Positions 9,577 through 19,302 of a stretch of DNA of 64,000 bases are shown here, in pieces. The DNA comes from Bacteroidota bacterium (GTDB lineage Bacteria > Bacteroidota > Ignavibacteria > UBA10030 > UBA8401). The notes beneath the pieces were generated by a model, which worked only from the letters and a program-made list of their open reading frames with translations, searched no databases and was not told the origin of the DNA. Position 1 is the stretch's first letter. Every line of letters begins with the position of its first letter. The stretch spans positions 156,642 to 220,641 of the forward strand of contig DATJPT010000002.1 in the NCBI GenBank assembly GCA_035506275.1, given 5' to 3'. Both the position numbers and the translations under genes were made by a program.

Positions 9577-11967
9577 TTACGTTTTTTCTTTGGGAGTATA
9601 TTTCTGCTGATAGTAGTAATCGCCGTGCAGATGGTAGTACCCTCGGTGCAGGCGGTTCAGCTCGTACTGATTGACGACGATGCCGGCAAGGTTCAGCCTG
9701 ATGCCTTCGATGATGTCCACGGAATGCTCGAGACTGTCGAACGTCGTCGAATTCGTCTTCACGACAAAGATGACCGCATCGACCATCGCAACGAGCAATT
9801 CAGAGTCTGTGAAGAGAAGGATCGGCGGCGAATCGTACAACACAATGTCGTACATCTTGTCGAGCTCCGCCTTCAGGTTCTTCATCGTGGAAGAGCCGAT
9901 CAGCTCGGTCGGGTTCAGCGGAATGGCTCCGCAGGTGAGGATGTCGAGGTTCTCGATGAACGTATGGCGGATCGCCGCGTTGACATCGACCTCGCCGAAG
10001 AGGACTTCGGTCAATCCCGGTTCAAGGTTCAGATTGAACAGTTCGTGGATCGTCGGCCTCCGCAGGTCGACGTCGACGAGGAGCACTTTTTTCCGCGTCT
10101 GGGCGAAGACGACCGCGAGGTTCGCCGTCGTCAGCGATTTCCCTTCCTGCGGCGCGCCGCTGGACATCAGGATGCTCTTGACGGGAGTCTCTTTTTTCCA
10201 ATACTGAACGCTGGTCCGAAGACGCCGGTACGAATCTGCGATGCGCGAATACGGATTTATGGCGGTGATCAGATGCGGATCGATGACCAGACCGTCGGAG
10301 GCGGTCTCTTTCTCCCCCTCCCCCACAACCCTGCGGATCGTTCCCCGCTCGCCGTCCACGGTCCCGTCGAGCGTTTCTACCCGGGTCACCAGGTTGAGCG
10401 TCTTCTCGTCCATCGCTGGAATCACGGTCAGCACGCTCAGCCCGCGCCGCTTGATGTCTTCCGGCTTGTGGATGCGGTCGTCAAAATAATTGATGAAAAA
10501 TGCGGAGCTGATGCCGATCACCAGCCCGATGAAAAACCCGAAGCCGAGGTTCTTGGGGATGTTGGGATAGAGATGCGTTTGCGGCGGAAGCGCGCGCTGA
10601 AGGATGTCGACGTACCCGAACTCCGACTGCTCCGCGATCAGGGCGGATTGATATTTTTCCTCAACGGCCACATAGACCTTTTCCAGCGTCATCTTCGTCC
10701 GCTGAAGGCGGGCATAGTCGATGTTGATCTTCGGGATATTCTGGAAGCGCGCCTCGCTCTGGTTGATGCCGTTCACCAAAGCTTTGCGGCGGACCTCCAG
10801 CGATTGCAGGTGCATCTGCGCGTCGATCAACTTCTCCGATAGGTCTTTCGCCAGTTCCCGGCTTTCGGCGGCCCTCCTCGGTTTGTTCGAACCGGTGCCG
10901 ATCTTGTCGGAGATTCTTTTGTTGAGCGAGGCGATCTGGCCGTTGATATCGGCGATGCGGCTGGCAACCAGTGACTGGTCCTGCGTTGCCGAGTTCTGTT
11001 CTTTGATGAGCTCCCGTTCCTGCTCGAGCGAATTGATCTGTTCGAGGAGCTTCTGGATCTCGATGCTGGCCACCATATCCATGATGCGCTTGCTGTCGGT
11101 GTCGATCTCGTCCTCTTCATTTTTGGGAAGCGTCGCCTTCACCTCGGCGAGACGCCGCTCGTACGTCGATACTGTGCTCCGCGCGGTTTCAATTTCGATC
11201 TCGACCTCGTCGCGCTGGGCCTCCAGGTCGGAGATCGTCTTCACAACGGATTGAGTTTCTTCATCGATCGAGCCATGCTTCTCGATATAGCGCCGCAGAT
11301 CGTCCTCCACGGAATCAAGCGCCACTTTCTTCGCCTGGAGCGTCCTCTCGAGAAACTCGCGCGTCGACCGCAATTGCTTCCGGCTGTTGTTGAGGTTATT
11401 CTGGTAGTACGCTTCCGCGTACGCGTTCGCGATGATCGCGGCTTCCTTCGGGTTCGTGCTGAGCGCGCTGATGAAGATGACGTCGGAAGCTTTATCAGGG
11501 TCGAACGAAACGGCATCGTCGAGGCGGCTGAAAATATCCTCGTTGTGGGCGAACGGCCCGAACGAAGGCTCGTCATCCGACCGTTTGAGGACCTCGAGCG
11601 TATCGGTCCCTCCCAGCGTCGCGACAGGATTTTTCTTCAGCAGAGCCAGCACGTCCTCCTCGATCACCCGGGACTTGAGGATGCCGATCTCCTTCATCAG
11701 GTTGCGGGTCGTCCCGCCCAGGTCCGAGAGATCGATAGAGCCGAGCGCCATGTCGCTCTTCGCCTTGTTGCTCACCTGGACGATCGCCACCCCTTCATAA
11801 ATAAAGGCGCCGAGATAGGTGTAGAGAACGGCGCCGATGAAAAAGGCGAGCGTGATCCCCATGATGACATACTTCCACCGTTCGAGGATCTCGATATAAT
11901 CGCGCAGGCTCAATTCGAGCGCCGGCGGCGACGTTCCCTGACGATTGTTTGTTGTTTTGGCTGCCAT
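9577..11967 (-). CDS. Wzc-like polysaccharide co-polymerase / tyrosine autokinase
   Basis: The 796-residue protein fuses a Wzz chain-length domain to a bacterial tyrosine kinase. There is a first membrane helix (about 33-53), a long periplasmic coiled-coil region (about 185-450), the Pro-rich PPQTHLYPNIPKN (461-473), a second helix (about 473-493), then the cytoplasmic kinase with Walker A SGAPQEGKSLTT (603-614), Walker A' LLVDVDLRRP (629-638) and Walker B IVLYDSPP (708-715). The C-terminal tail holds seven tyrosines (768, 777, 778, 784-786, 790), the usual autophosphorylation cluster. Such proteins control polymer length and export. It follows the sugar-transferase gene by 52 bases. Confidence 0.94.
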   Translation of the reverse strand: MAAKTTNNRQGTSPPALELSLRDYIEILERWKYVIMGITLAFFIGAVLYTYLGAFIYEGVAIVQVSNKAKSDMALGSIDLSDLGGTTRNLMKEIGILKSRVIEEDVLALLKKNPVATLGGTDTLEVLKRSDDEPSFGPFAHNEDIFSRLDDAVSFDPDKASDVIFISALSTNPKEAAIIANAYAEAYYQNNLNNSRKQLRSTREFLERTLQAKKVALDSVEDDLRRYIEKHGSIDEETQSVVKTISDLEAQRDEVEIEIETARSTVSTYERRLAEVKATLPKNEEDEIDTDSKRIMDMVASIEIQKLLEQINSLEQERELIKEQNSATQDQSLVASRIADINGQIASLNKRISDKIGTGSNKPRRAAESRELAKDLSEKLIDAQMHLQSLEVRRKALVNGINQSEARFQNIPKINIDYARLQRTKMTLEKVYVAVEEKYQSALIAEQSEFGYVDILQRALPPQTHLYPNIPKNLGFGFFIGLVIGISSAFFINYFDDRIHKPEDIKRRGLSVLTVIPAMDEKTLNLVTRVETLDGTVDGERGTIRRVVGEGEKETASDGLVIDPHLITAINPYSRIADSYRRLRTSVQYWKKETPVKSILMSSGAPQEGKSLTTANLAVVFAQTRKKVLLVDVDLRRPTIHELFNLNLEPGLTEVLFGEVDVNAAIRHTFIENLDILTCGAIPLNPTELIGSSTMKNLKAELDKMYDIVLYDSPPILLFTDSELLVAMVDAVIFVVKTNSTTFDSLEHSVDIIEGIRLNLAGIVVNQYELNRLHRGYYHLHGDYYYQQKYTPKEKT

Positions 11968-12019
11968 AGGAAAAATGATTGCACGAATACGCGTTTCAGT
12001 CCGGCTTCAGGGGGTACCG

Positions 12020-13393
12020 CTACCTCCCTTTGCCGAAGAGCATGATATGGATTGTTTTCAGCATAATATCGACGTCCAGCAACAGCGAATAGTGCGAGAT
12101 ATAATACAGGTCGTACTGCAGTTTGGTGATCGTATCGTCGATGTTTTCGCCGTACGAATAATTCACCTGGGCCCACCCGGTGATCCCCGGCTTTACAAGG
12201 TGCCGAAAATGATAATACTCAATTTTCTGTTCATATTCACGCGCAACTTCGAACCATTCCGCGCGGGGGCCGATGATGCTCATTTCCCCCTTCAACACGT
12301 TCCACAATTGCGGCAATTCGTCGAGCCGCGTCAGCCGGAGGATCTTTCCCACCTTTGTCACGCGGGAATCGTGTTCGCGGACGTATTTATCGCCGGTCGC
12401 GGCTCCGTGATACATGGACCGGAATTTGTAGATGGTGAACGGCGACTCGTTCCTTCCGATGCGGGTCTGCCGGAAAATAATCGGACCGCGGCTCTCGATC
12501 CGTATCATAATCCCGATGAGGATCATCACCGGAAGAAGAAGAAAAAAGCCGACAAAGGCGATCGCGATGTCGAGCAGCTGCTTCATCCGGTTGTACCACA
12601 GGTTGCGCACCAGCAGCAGATCGCCTTCGAACAGCCACCATTTGTTGAGGACGAAAAGAGGGACTTTTCTGAAATTTTCCTCAAGAAACATTCTGCTCGG
12701 AATGAGCGGAATATTCCGGAAGTGCAGCGAGACCAGTTCACGGAAGATCGCGTTGTTCAGCGATGACCGGTCTTCGGTCAGGATAATGCCGTCGCAGTCG
12801 TCGGTCATCGTGCGGAGTTTATTGAGAACATCCCCTTCGATCACCGGCGAACCGTCTCCTGCGATTGCGAGGCCGACCTTTTTCCCGCTGAGGTCGGCAA
12901 AGCGGAGCTCCTGATCCTTCGGCGTTTCGGCGTACATCCTGTACAATTCCTGAGCCGTCTCGTCTGTGCCGAGCACAAGATAAAACCGCTTCCGCCGAAG
13001 TTCCGCGAGGCGCGAATTGATCCCCCTGCGGACCGACAGTGAGATGACAAGGAAGGACAGATAGGTCGTCGGCAGAACGCTGCGGCTGAATTGCAGCGAC
13101 GGCTTATAGCTGAAGATGTACACCACGACGATCGTCAGCACCATGATAATCACCATGGCAAGGATGTACTGGCTGGTGAAGGAGAGGCCGCGCATGTCGC
13201 TGTCCGGATTATACGCGCCGATCGCGTCGAGCACGAGCCACGTGATGATCACCGGCAGGATCGCGCGGTACCAGTACTCCGTCACAAACTCCACGTCGGT
13301 GCGCAGGAGGCTGAGGATAAAGAAAATCCCGAAGAGCGTCGCTCCGTCTATCAGCATCAACGTCAACTTGAATATGGTCTTTGACCTAAGCAT
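12020..13393 (-). CDS. Polyprenyl-phosphate sugar-1-phosphate transferase (WbaP/WcaJ type)
   Basis: The 457-residue protein has four N-terminal membrane helices (about 10-120), a soluble Rossmann-like middle (about 135-235) and a C-terminal bacterial sugar transferase domain (about 267-457). The last has the membrane hairpin DIAIAFVGFFLLLPVMILIG, KFRSM (323-327), LDELPQLWNVLKGEMS (357-372), GPR (375-377) and KPGITGWAQV (401-410). These enzymes start repeat-unit synthesis by moving a hexose-1-phosphate to undecaprenyl phosphate. The sugar (glucose, galactose or another) cannot be read from sequence alone. Confidence 0.94.
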   Translation of the reverse strand: MLRSKTIFKLTLMLIDGATLFGIFFILSLLRTDVEFVTEYWYRAILPVIITWLVLDAIGAYNPDSDMRGLSFTSQYILAMVIIMVLTIVVVYIFSYKPSLQFSRSVLPTTYLSFLVISLSVRRGINSRLAELRRKRFYLVLGTDETAQELYRMYAETPKDQELRFADLSGKKVGLAIAGDGSPVIEGDVLNKLRTMTDDCDGIILTEDRSSLNNAIFRELVSLHFRNIPLIPSRMFLEENFRKVPLFVLNKWWLFEGDLLLVRNLWYNRMKQLLDIAIAFVGFFLLLPVMILIGIMIRIESRGPIIFRQTRIGRNESPFTIYKFRSMYHGAATGDKYVREHDSRVTKVGKILRLTRLDELPQLWNVLKGEMSIIGPRAEWFEVAREYEQKIEYYHFRHLVKPGITGWAQVNYSYGENIDDTITKLQYDLYYISHYSLLLDVDIMLKTIHIMLFGKGR

Positions 13394-13428
13394 GCCTTAT
13401 CGGTACCGTAAGCCCATCATCGGGCGCT

Positions 13429-14199
13429 TCATAGCATTCCTGCTTTTTGCAAAAGAACATTGTAGAGAAACACCGGGGTCGAGACAAAGTTGCGCTTCCA
13501 CATTCTGCGCGGCTCTCGGAGAAGACGGGGAAGCCATTCCAGGCCGGCATCCTGGAGCGGAGCCGACGCCCTCTTTCTGGTTCCGGCAAAGAAATCGAAC
13601 GCTGCGCCGATCGCGCCGATGAACGGGACCTCGAGGCGTCTGCGATGTTCTTCGATCCACTTTTCCTGTTTCGGCGCTGTCATGCCGACCCACAGCGCCG
13701 TCGGCGCTGCGCCGTTGACCTCGTCGATCATGCGGGCGTTTTCATCGGCGGAAAATTTTGCCTTGAACGGCGGCGCGAACGTCCCGGCGATCCGCACGTG
13801 AGGATATTCGCTTGCCATCCGCGCTGCGATTTTTCCGAGGACATCCTCCGACGAGCCGAGAAAATAAAATGACTTCCCCCCCTCTTTTTCCCATCGTTCC
13901 GCCAATCCCGAAAAAATATCGTAGCCCGTCACTCTTCGCGTGATCGTCCCCCCCAGCAATTTCGATGCAAACACAATGCCGGCGCCGTCGGGGATGAGAA
14001 AGTCGGCCGAGCGAAGCGCATTGAGAAATTCCGCGTCCTTCTGCGCAGCCACGAGCGAGTGGGGGTTCGCGCAATAGAGCGTCCTCCCTTTCGCCCCTGC
14101 CGAAATTCCGTCGTCGATCGCCGCGAGAACCTCCTCGGTGTGAGCGGTTTGAACATCGACGTTCCAGATCGTTTCGCGGTGAAACTGAAGCATGGTCAA
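13429..14199 (-). CDS. WecG/TagA/CpsF family glycosyltransferase (GT26)
   Basis: The 256-residue protein matches GT26 along its length: NPHSL (45-49), the catalytic-region DGAGIVFASKLLG (71-83), VGMTAPKQEKW (171-181), FDFFAGTRKRA (201-211) and the LEWLPRLLREPRR end (220-232). Family members transfer the second sugar, often N-acetylmannosaminuronic acid or N-acetylmannosamine, onto the polyprenyl-linked first sugar. That fits its place directly before the initiating transferase. Its ATG overlaps the stop of the GT4 gene (ATGA, 14196-14199). Confidence 0.92.
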   Translation of the reverse strand: MTMLQFHRETIWNVDVQTAHTEEVLAAIDDGISAGAKGRTLYCANPHSLVAAQKDAEFLNALRSADFLIPDGAGIVFASKLLGGTITRRVTGYDIFSGLAERWEKEGGKSFYFLGSSEDVLGKIAARMASEYPHVRIAGTFAPPFKAKFSADENARMIDEVNGAAPTALWVGMTAPKQEKWIEEHRRRLEVPFIGAIGAAFDFFAGTRKRASAPLQDAGLEWLPRLLREPRRMWKRNFVSTPVFLYNVLLQKAGML

Positions 14200-15410
14200 T
14201 TTCCCTTAGCCTTCCGATGCTCCGCCGCAGCGGCGTACACGGCCATGAGGAGCGAATAATTTTCTTCCGCAGTATAGTGTGCGTCAAAATCGCGCTTCGC
14301 GCCGGCGCCGAGAAGCTGCAATGCCGCATCGTCATTGAGCAATTTCGTCACGCACGAGAGTAGTGCTTCTGCATTTCCCGGGGGAAACAGCCGGCCGTTG
14401 ATGTTCTCGGTGATAAGGTACGGCAGCGAGCCGATGTCCGAAGCGGCAACCGGAACCCCGAGCGCAAAGGCTTCCTGAATGACCATCGGAAATCCTTCAA
14501 AACAAATTGACGGTACGACCAATAATTTCGCCTGCGCGATCCTCTTCAACGCATCGTCATGCGGGACATTGCCGAGAAACGACACCGATCGAGCCGCTCC
14601 GCTTGTGCGGACCGAGCGCTCTAACGTTTCCCTCATCGGCCCGTCCCCGATGATGTCAAGGCGCGGCCCCGACGTCCCCATCCGCATCCAGGCATCCACC
14701 AAAACATGGATCCCTTTAGCCGCGTACAGCCGCCCGACGAACACTGCGTTCCCAGTCCGTTCGTTCCACGGGATCGGTCGAGGAGGATGTTCGAGAAAAT
14801 GGGGCTTCACGTGAAGCGACTCCTCCGGAATTCCGAAGCGAGCCATCTTTTCCTTCTGAAATCCGGTCAGCGTGATGAACGCATCGACGTTGCGCCGCCA
14901 CGTATCTCTCGCATTGTGATAAGCGATCATCGCTGACACAGGTAGCGTTGCCAGCCGGCTGTCGCGATAGCATCCGTAGCGAATCGCCGGCAAAACACTT
15001 TTCCTGTCCAGACAGAGCGTACACGGCCGGTCGTCGCGAAGCGCGGTCGCGGCGGAACAGCCTATGCGATAGTTGTGCATCGTCATGACTGTCGGGACGT
15101 TCGACGGCTGCGACGCGTAAAAAATGGACGGCGAGAGGAGAGGAAACGTATTGTGCACATGAACGACGTCCGGTGACGTCTCACGCAACAACCTCTTCAA
15201 CGCGCCCAGGCTGAATGGATTCCAGACTACGCCCGCCGCTCCGCGCACAGATCCGGCGATGCCGTACCGAAGGATCTCATCGCTGTGCCGGTTGAACTCG
15301 ACGACGGCATGTCCGCGGTTCCGTAGAAGATCCGCTTCTGCGGCATACGCAGTGTTCTCGCCGCTCGGCGCGGAAGATCCATAAAAATTGTGGACGAGAA
15401 GAATTTTCAC
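14196..15410 (-). CDS. Glycosyltransferase family 4 with Cys4 cluster
   Basis: The 404-residue GT-B transferase has the N-terminal loop APSGENTAYAAE (14-25), VGRLYAAKGIH (225-235), GDGPMR (255-260) and E305-x7-E313 in EGFPMVIQEAF. After HNYRIG it carries C118, C130, C133 and C147, the last in the CYRDS motif, a cysteine pattern like that of the GT4 at 3547-4887. It is the second gene of the surface-polysaccharide operon, 21 bases after the deacetylase. It likely adds one sugar to the growing repeat; the sugar is unknown. Confidence 0.9.
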   Translation of the reverse strand: MKILLVHNFYGSSAPSGENTAYAAEADLLRNRGHAVVEFNRHSDEILRYGIAGSVRGAAGVVWNPFSLGALKRLLRETSPDVVHVHNTFPLLSPSIFYASQPSNVPTVMTMHNYRIGCSAATALRDDRPCTLCLDRKSVLPAIRYGCYRDSRLATLPVSAMIAYHNARDTWRRNVDAFITLTGFQKEKMARFGIPEESLHVKPHFLEHPPRPIPWNERTGNAVFVGRLYAAKGIHVLVDAWMRMGTSGPRLDIIGDGPMRETLERSVRTSGAARSVSFLGNVPHDDALKRIAQAKLLVVPSICFEGFPMVIQEAFALGVPVAASDIGSLPYLITENINGRLFPPGNAEALLSCVTKLLNDDAALQLLGAGAKRDFDAHYTAEENYSLLMAVYAAAAEHRKAKGN

Positions 15411-15431
15411 TGCGTTGATAAGGTCCGAATC

Positions 15432-16250
15432 TCAGGCAATCGATGATCTGCGGTCCATCAGCCATTTCTTGACAAACAGTCTGGAACGTAAAATTTCATA
15501 CTTCTTCAGATTCCATTTGCTGAAGATCGAAACGGGGTCCCGCAAATCGTCAGCCGGCGTCCTGAACAAGACCCCGCCGACTCCATCCCACGACACATTA
15601 TCCCCGGCGCCGACGGCAAAGCTGAATCTGTAACGGGCCCGAACCTGCTCCCTGATCGGAGTGTTGAATTGTCCGTAGGGATAAACAAAGGAATCGACGC
15701 TGCGGTTGAGATTTTTCTCCAACGCGGTCTTTGACCGAAGAATCTCATCCTGGACGTTTGGGGATTGAAGGAGGTTGGGATGAGAATAGGAGTGGGACGC
15801 TATCGTCACCAAGCCGCTTGAACAAATTTCCGAGAGTTCCTGCCACGAACAAAAAGGAGCATCCTCAGCAAATCGCTCATCGTTCATCATTTGATCTGTC
15901 GGTACGCCAAGGCGGCGGGAAGGGGGGATATGCCCGCCTGATTCAACTATAAATTTCGGCGCGACAGCGAGAACTACTCGAATTCCGAACTTTTGTATTA
16001 ACGGAAGGACATAACAGTAAAAGCTGTAGCTCGCATCGTCAAAAACCATGCAGAGGTTTACGAGGTCGGCAGCCAAAGCTTCACCCGGCACAACGACTTG
16101 AAAGCTTTGCCGGATGTGCTCGAAATGTCTCTCAAGAACAGGCCGGGAATTGGATAATTTGTCAGCTTCTATGCGATGATACATGCAACAAAGTAGCACG
16201 CAGGCCCCAAAAATTGTCCCCCGGTTTACCTGAGCCTTACACGACAACAT
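15432..16250 (-). CDS. Polysaccharide deacetylase (NodB homology domain)
   Basis: The 272-residue frame contains the NodB metal-site motifs MVFDDASYSF (68-77, the usual TFDDG Asp pair present) and SHSYSHPNL (152-160, the two metal-binding histidines), plus the strand FVYPYGQFNTP. The typical family opening MYHRI appears at residue 23, so translation may begin there (about 16184) and not at 16250; no clear Shine-Dalgarno decides it. Family members remove N- or O-acetyl groups from surface glycans. It is the first gene of the minus-strand glycan cluster, so the operon promoter should lie in 16251-16454. Confidence 0.85.
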   Translation of the reverse strand: MLSCKAQVNRGTIFGACVLLCCMYHRIEADKLSNSRPVLERHFEHIRQSFQVVVPGEALAADLVNLCMVFDDASYSFYCYVLPLIQKFGIRVVLAVAPKFIVESGGHIPPSRRLGVPTDQMMNDERFAEDAPFCSWQELSEICSSGLVTIASHSYSHPNLLQSPNVQDEILRSKTALEKNLNRSVDSFVYPYGQFNTPIREQVRARYRFSFAVGAGDNVSWDGVGGVLFRTPADDLRDPVSIFSKWNLKKYEILRSRLFVKKWLMDRRSSIA

Positions 16251-16454
16251 TATTCGTTGAAATATACACTATCTAACAATATTATCAAAGGTCTCTTGTT
16301 GATTTTTACAAAACTATTTCCAGACATCGTTATCTCCAGAACTCCCCTTTTTTGCCGATATATAAAGTTATGACCAAGCCGGCGCCTGCGGGCTTTCCGC
16401 CTGTGCGGGTTTGACCAATCTGATATTTTTGCTAGATTGTCCTTGGAGGTTCCT

Positions 16455-17348
16455 GTGGGCGAGCGAGGGGGGAGACAGATCAGTCGGATATGCCTCAACA
16501 CGGCCGTTGTATTGGTTTGCCTGTTCTTTCCCGCCATTGGGCAGGTTAAGGTAACAAGGATCATCCCCCTCGATTCATCCTGCGTAAGTGTTCCCCGGCT
16601 TTCCCTTTTTTCGAGCGCTGTCGTGGCAAGCGGAACTGCGGTCTACCTCGCTCGTTACGAACCGTTGTGGAAGGATCATTATACCTCGTTTTTCTTTCGT
16701 GAGGACTTCACCTATGCACGCAACCAGGATAAGCTGCTTCACTTTTACGGAAGCGGACTCGGAAGCATCATCGCTGCGAAAGGTTTGTCGTGGTCCGGTT
16801 ATGACGAAGGCGATGCGGCCCTGTACGGCGCGGCGACATCAATCGCCTTCTTCACTTTCATGAAGATCGAGGACGGCCACGTCAACTATCTTGGATTCGA
16901 CCGGGTGGACGAGGCGGCGAATATTCTCGGCGCCGGGTATCCGGCGGCGCAATATTACATTCCCTGGCTGAAAAATTTCACGCCGAAAGCTTCGTACGTC
17001 GCGTCGGGAAATTCCGTCGTGGCACAGCAGCAGGAGCTCCCGAGTTTTTTAGAGGACCATGAGGGGCAAAAATTCTGGATGGGGGTAACGGTACACGATC
17101 TGCTGCCGGAAGGGGTTCGGGAATATTGGCCGCCGATCCTCGGACTCGCGGCCGGCTACACTGTCCGCGGGTTGAACACGCCGCATGCGTACCATGAATC
17201 GATCATCGCACTCGACCTTGACCTCCGCAAACTTCCCGGAGATTCGCCGTTCCTCAAAAACTTGTGGGAGATACTGAACTATATCCACCTCCCCATGCCC
17301 GCCGTCCGAGTGAGCCCGTCTGCAATCTGGTACGGATTGTATTTTTAA
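16455..17348 (+). CDS. DUF2279 (YfiM-like) exported protein
   Basis: I chose the GTG at 16455 because GGAGG ends five bases upstream (16445-16449) and the 297-residue product then opens with a good signal peptide ending FFPAIGQ (about residue 30). The body shows the DUF2279 pattern: a DKLLHFYGSG stretch near residue 80 with conserved His, a helical region ending FMKIEDGH, and a second half with DLLPEGVREYW. The family is thought to be periplasmic or envelope-associated; its activity is unknown. It is the only plus-strand gene in this part and converges on the cyclase gene with 4 bases between stops. Confidence 0.75.
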   Translation: MGERGGRQISRICLNTAVVLVCLFFPAIGQVKVTRIIPLDSSCVSVPRLSLFSSAVVASGTAVYLARYEPLWKDHYTSFFFREDFTYARNQDKLLHFYGSGLGSIIAAKGLSWSGYDEGDAALYGAATSIAFFTFMKIEDGHVNYLGFDRVDEAANILGAGYPAAQYYIPWLKNFTPKASYVASGNSVVAQQQELPSFLEDHEGQKFWMGVTVHDLLPEGVREYWPPILGLAAGYTVRGLNTPHAYHESIIALDLDLRKLPGDSPFLKNLWEILNYIHLPMPAVRVSPSAIWYGLYF

Positions 17349-17352
17349 GCGG

Positions 17353-19302
17353 CTACGCTTCCCCGACCGGCACCTCATACACCGCCACCGGCGTATCGAG
17401 CCCCTTCACCTTGATCGGCTCAAGCGGGCGGATCGGTACTTGACCCTTGACGTGCCGGTACGTCGCCTCCGAGATCATGATCCCTTCAACAGGAGCGTTC
17501 GATTCCAGCCGCTGCGCGAGGTTGACATCGGATCCGAGCACAGTATATTCCATCCTTCGTGCCGAACCGAGATCGCCAACGACCACTTCGCCGGTATTGA
17601 TGCCGATGCGGATACGGAGCGGAAGCCTTCCCGCCGGCTCCCATCGGCGTTTCAGCTCGCGGCATTTCAGCTGCATCTCGATCGCCGCCTTCACGCAGCG
17701 GAGCGCATGGTCCGGCTGCGGCTCGGGAGCTCCGTAAAACACCATCAGCCCGTCCCCGATGAATTTGTCGACCGTCCCGCCGTACTTGAACACGATGTCG
17801 GTCATTGCCTCGAAGTATTCGTTGAGCGTTGTGCTGATCTCTTCGGGGGTCATCGTTGACGAGTACGTTGTGAAGCTCTTGATGTCGCTGAACATGATCG
17901 TGATCTCTTTTCGCTTCGGCAGCGTGCTCAGCGAATCGGGAGCGTCCACCATCTGACGGACGACCGATGGGGGAAAATACTGTTCGAATTTTGAGCGGAG
18001 TTTCTGCTTCTCTTTTTCCTCCGTCATGTACCAGTAGACGACGACGGATGAAGCGGAAAAAAGGCCGCTTATGAAGGGACGAATGAAGGAAACGATGACG
18101 TTGCCGTAAATGAAGATCCCCGCCGCGAAGACAAGGTAGGCGGCAAGAAGCCCGGTGACCGCCACCGAAAAACGAACGGACGGAAACCGGGTCGCAAACA
18201 CGAAGATCGCCGCCGCGAAGAGGACCTCCAGCAAAAACATCGGAACGGCGGGAAGTTCTTCCAGAAAATTCTCGGTCAGAATCGTATTGAGAACGTTGGC
18301 ATGAAGCCCGACCAGCGGGAAGTTCTGCTCGAACGGCGTCGGGCCGATATCCGATGCGCCGGTGGACACGTCGCCGACAAGAGCGATGGAACCTCCGTAT
18401 TGCTCGCCGTATGCCTCCACTTCGTCGTTGTCGTCCGCGATGTTCAACACCTGCGCAAAGCTCAAATGCCTCATCGCCGACCAGCCGCCGATCCAATTGA
18501 TCAGCATGTTGCCGCGTGAGTCGATCGGAATTATGATGTCGCGCTTCGTTCCGCCGGGAAGCTGGGCGGCATGAAGCGTGATCGATGTTCCTCCGGCAAC
18601 GGTGATCTTGTCGGGGGGAACATGAAGATAATCGCACACGAGCCGCATCGCCATGCTCGGATAGAACTTTTCTTTGTAGCGGATGAGGAGCGGGACCCGG
18701 CGGAAAACGCCGTCGTCATCCGGCTCGACGCTGATAAACCCGATGCCGCGCGCCGCGGCGGCAAGGTCGCTCCATGTCAGGAGCGTCGCCCCGGCTCTGT
18801 AAAAATCGCCCGCGTCTTTCGCCTCGAGCGTCCATGCCGTCGAATCGAGAAAACGGATGACGTCAGGGAACGCCGTCGCTGTGTTGACGGTCGTGTCGTC
18901 CAAACCGAATGCCACGGGAAAATAGGCGCGGCCGAACCGGCGTGTCGATTCCAGCAGAACGCTGTCGTCGAGCGGTTGGACCTTCTGGGCAAAAATGATA
19001 TCGTAGGCCACGGCCGAGCAGTTCATCCGGTTCAGGACATTGAGCACGTCGCCGTAGTACCGCCGCGGAAAGTAGTAGCTCAGCTTCTTTATCGTCGAGT
19101 TGGCGATATCGACATGCAGGATCGATGAGTCGTACGCGGGGGGATGGAGCGCGGTCCGGACGGGGAAAAGCCGGTCCACGGTCTGATGGTCCCAGGAATG
19201 GAAGACGCCGGGGAAGATCCAGAATAGAAAATGCGAAACGCAGAACGATGCCGCGATCAGGAAACCGGCGCCGGCAACTCTGCGCTTCTTACTTGTGGTC
19301 AA
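17353..19302 (-). CDS. CHASE2-domain adenylate/guanylate cyclase (class III)
   Basis: With the TTG start at 19302 the protein has 649 residues: a membrane helix (about 9-30), a periplasmic CHASE2 sensor (about 35-345), three helices (about 352-425) and a cytoplasmic class III cyclase domain (about 463-645). All catalytic positions are present: metal ligands D473 (FSDIKSF) and D517 (GDG), adenine-selecting K513 and D592, and transition-state N594 and R598, so cAMP synthesis is predicted. No ATG exists near the N-terminus; another TTG lies at 19350. The chosen start overlaps the DUF4384 stop by 14 bases. It is the last gene of the metacaspase operon. Confidence 0.9.
   Translation of the reverse strand: MTTSKKRRVAGAGFLIAASFCVSHFLFWIFPGVFHSWDHQTVDRLFPVRTALHPPAYDSSILHVDIANSTIKKLSYYFPRRYYGDVLNVLNRMNCSAVAYDIIFAQKVQPLDDSVLLESTRRFGRAYFPVAFGLDDTTVNTATAFPDVIRFLDSTAWTLEAKDAGDFYRAGATLLTWSDLAAAARGIGFISVEPDDDGVFRRVPLLIRYKEKFYPSMAMRLVCDYLHVPPDKITVAGGTSITLHAAQLPGGTKRDIIIPIDSRGNMLINWIGGWSAMRHLSFAQVLNIADDNDEVEAYGEQYGGSIALVGDVSTGASDIGPTPFEQNFPLVGLHANVLNTILTENFLEELPAVPMFLLEVLFAAAIFVFATRFPSVRFSVAVTGLLAAYLVFAAGIFIYGNVIVSFIRPFISGLFSASSVVVYWYMTEEKEKQKLRSKFEQYFPPSVVRQMVDAPDSLSTLPKRKEITIMFSDIKSFTTYSSTMTPEEISTTLNEYFEAMTDIVFKYGGTVDKFIGDGLMVFYGAPEPQPDHALRCVKAAIEMQLKCRELKRRWEPAGRLPLRIRIGINTGEVVVGDLGSARRMEYTVLGSDVNLAQRLESNAPVEGIMISEATYRHVKGQVPIRPLEPIKVKGLDTPVAVYEVPVGEA

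Noticed and set aside
16411..16438. TTGACC-16-TAGATT promoter-like pair before the DUF2279 gene
   Set aside because: Transcription would begin on the Shine-Dalgarno at 16445-16449, leaving no usable leader.
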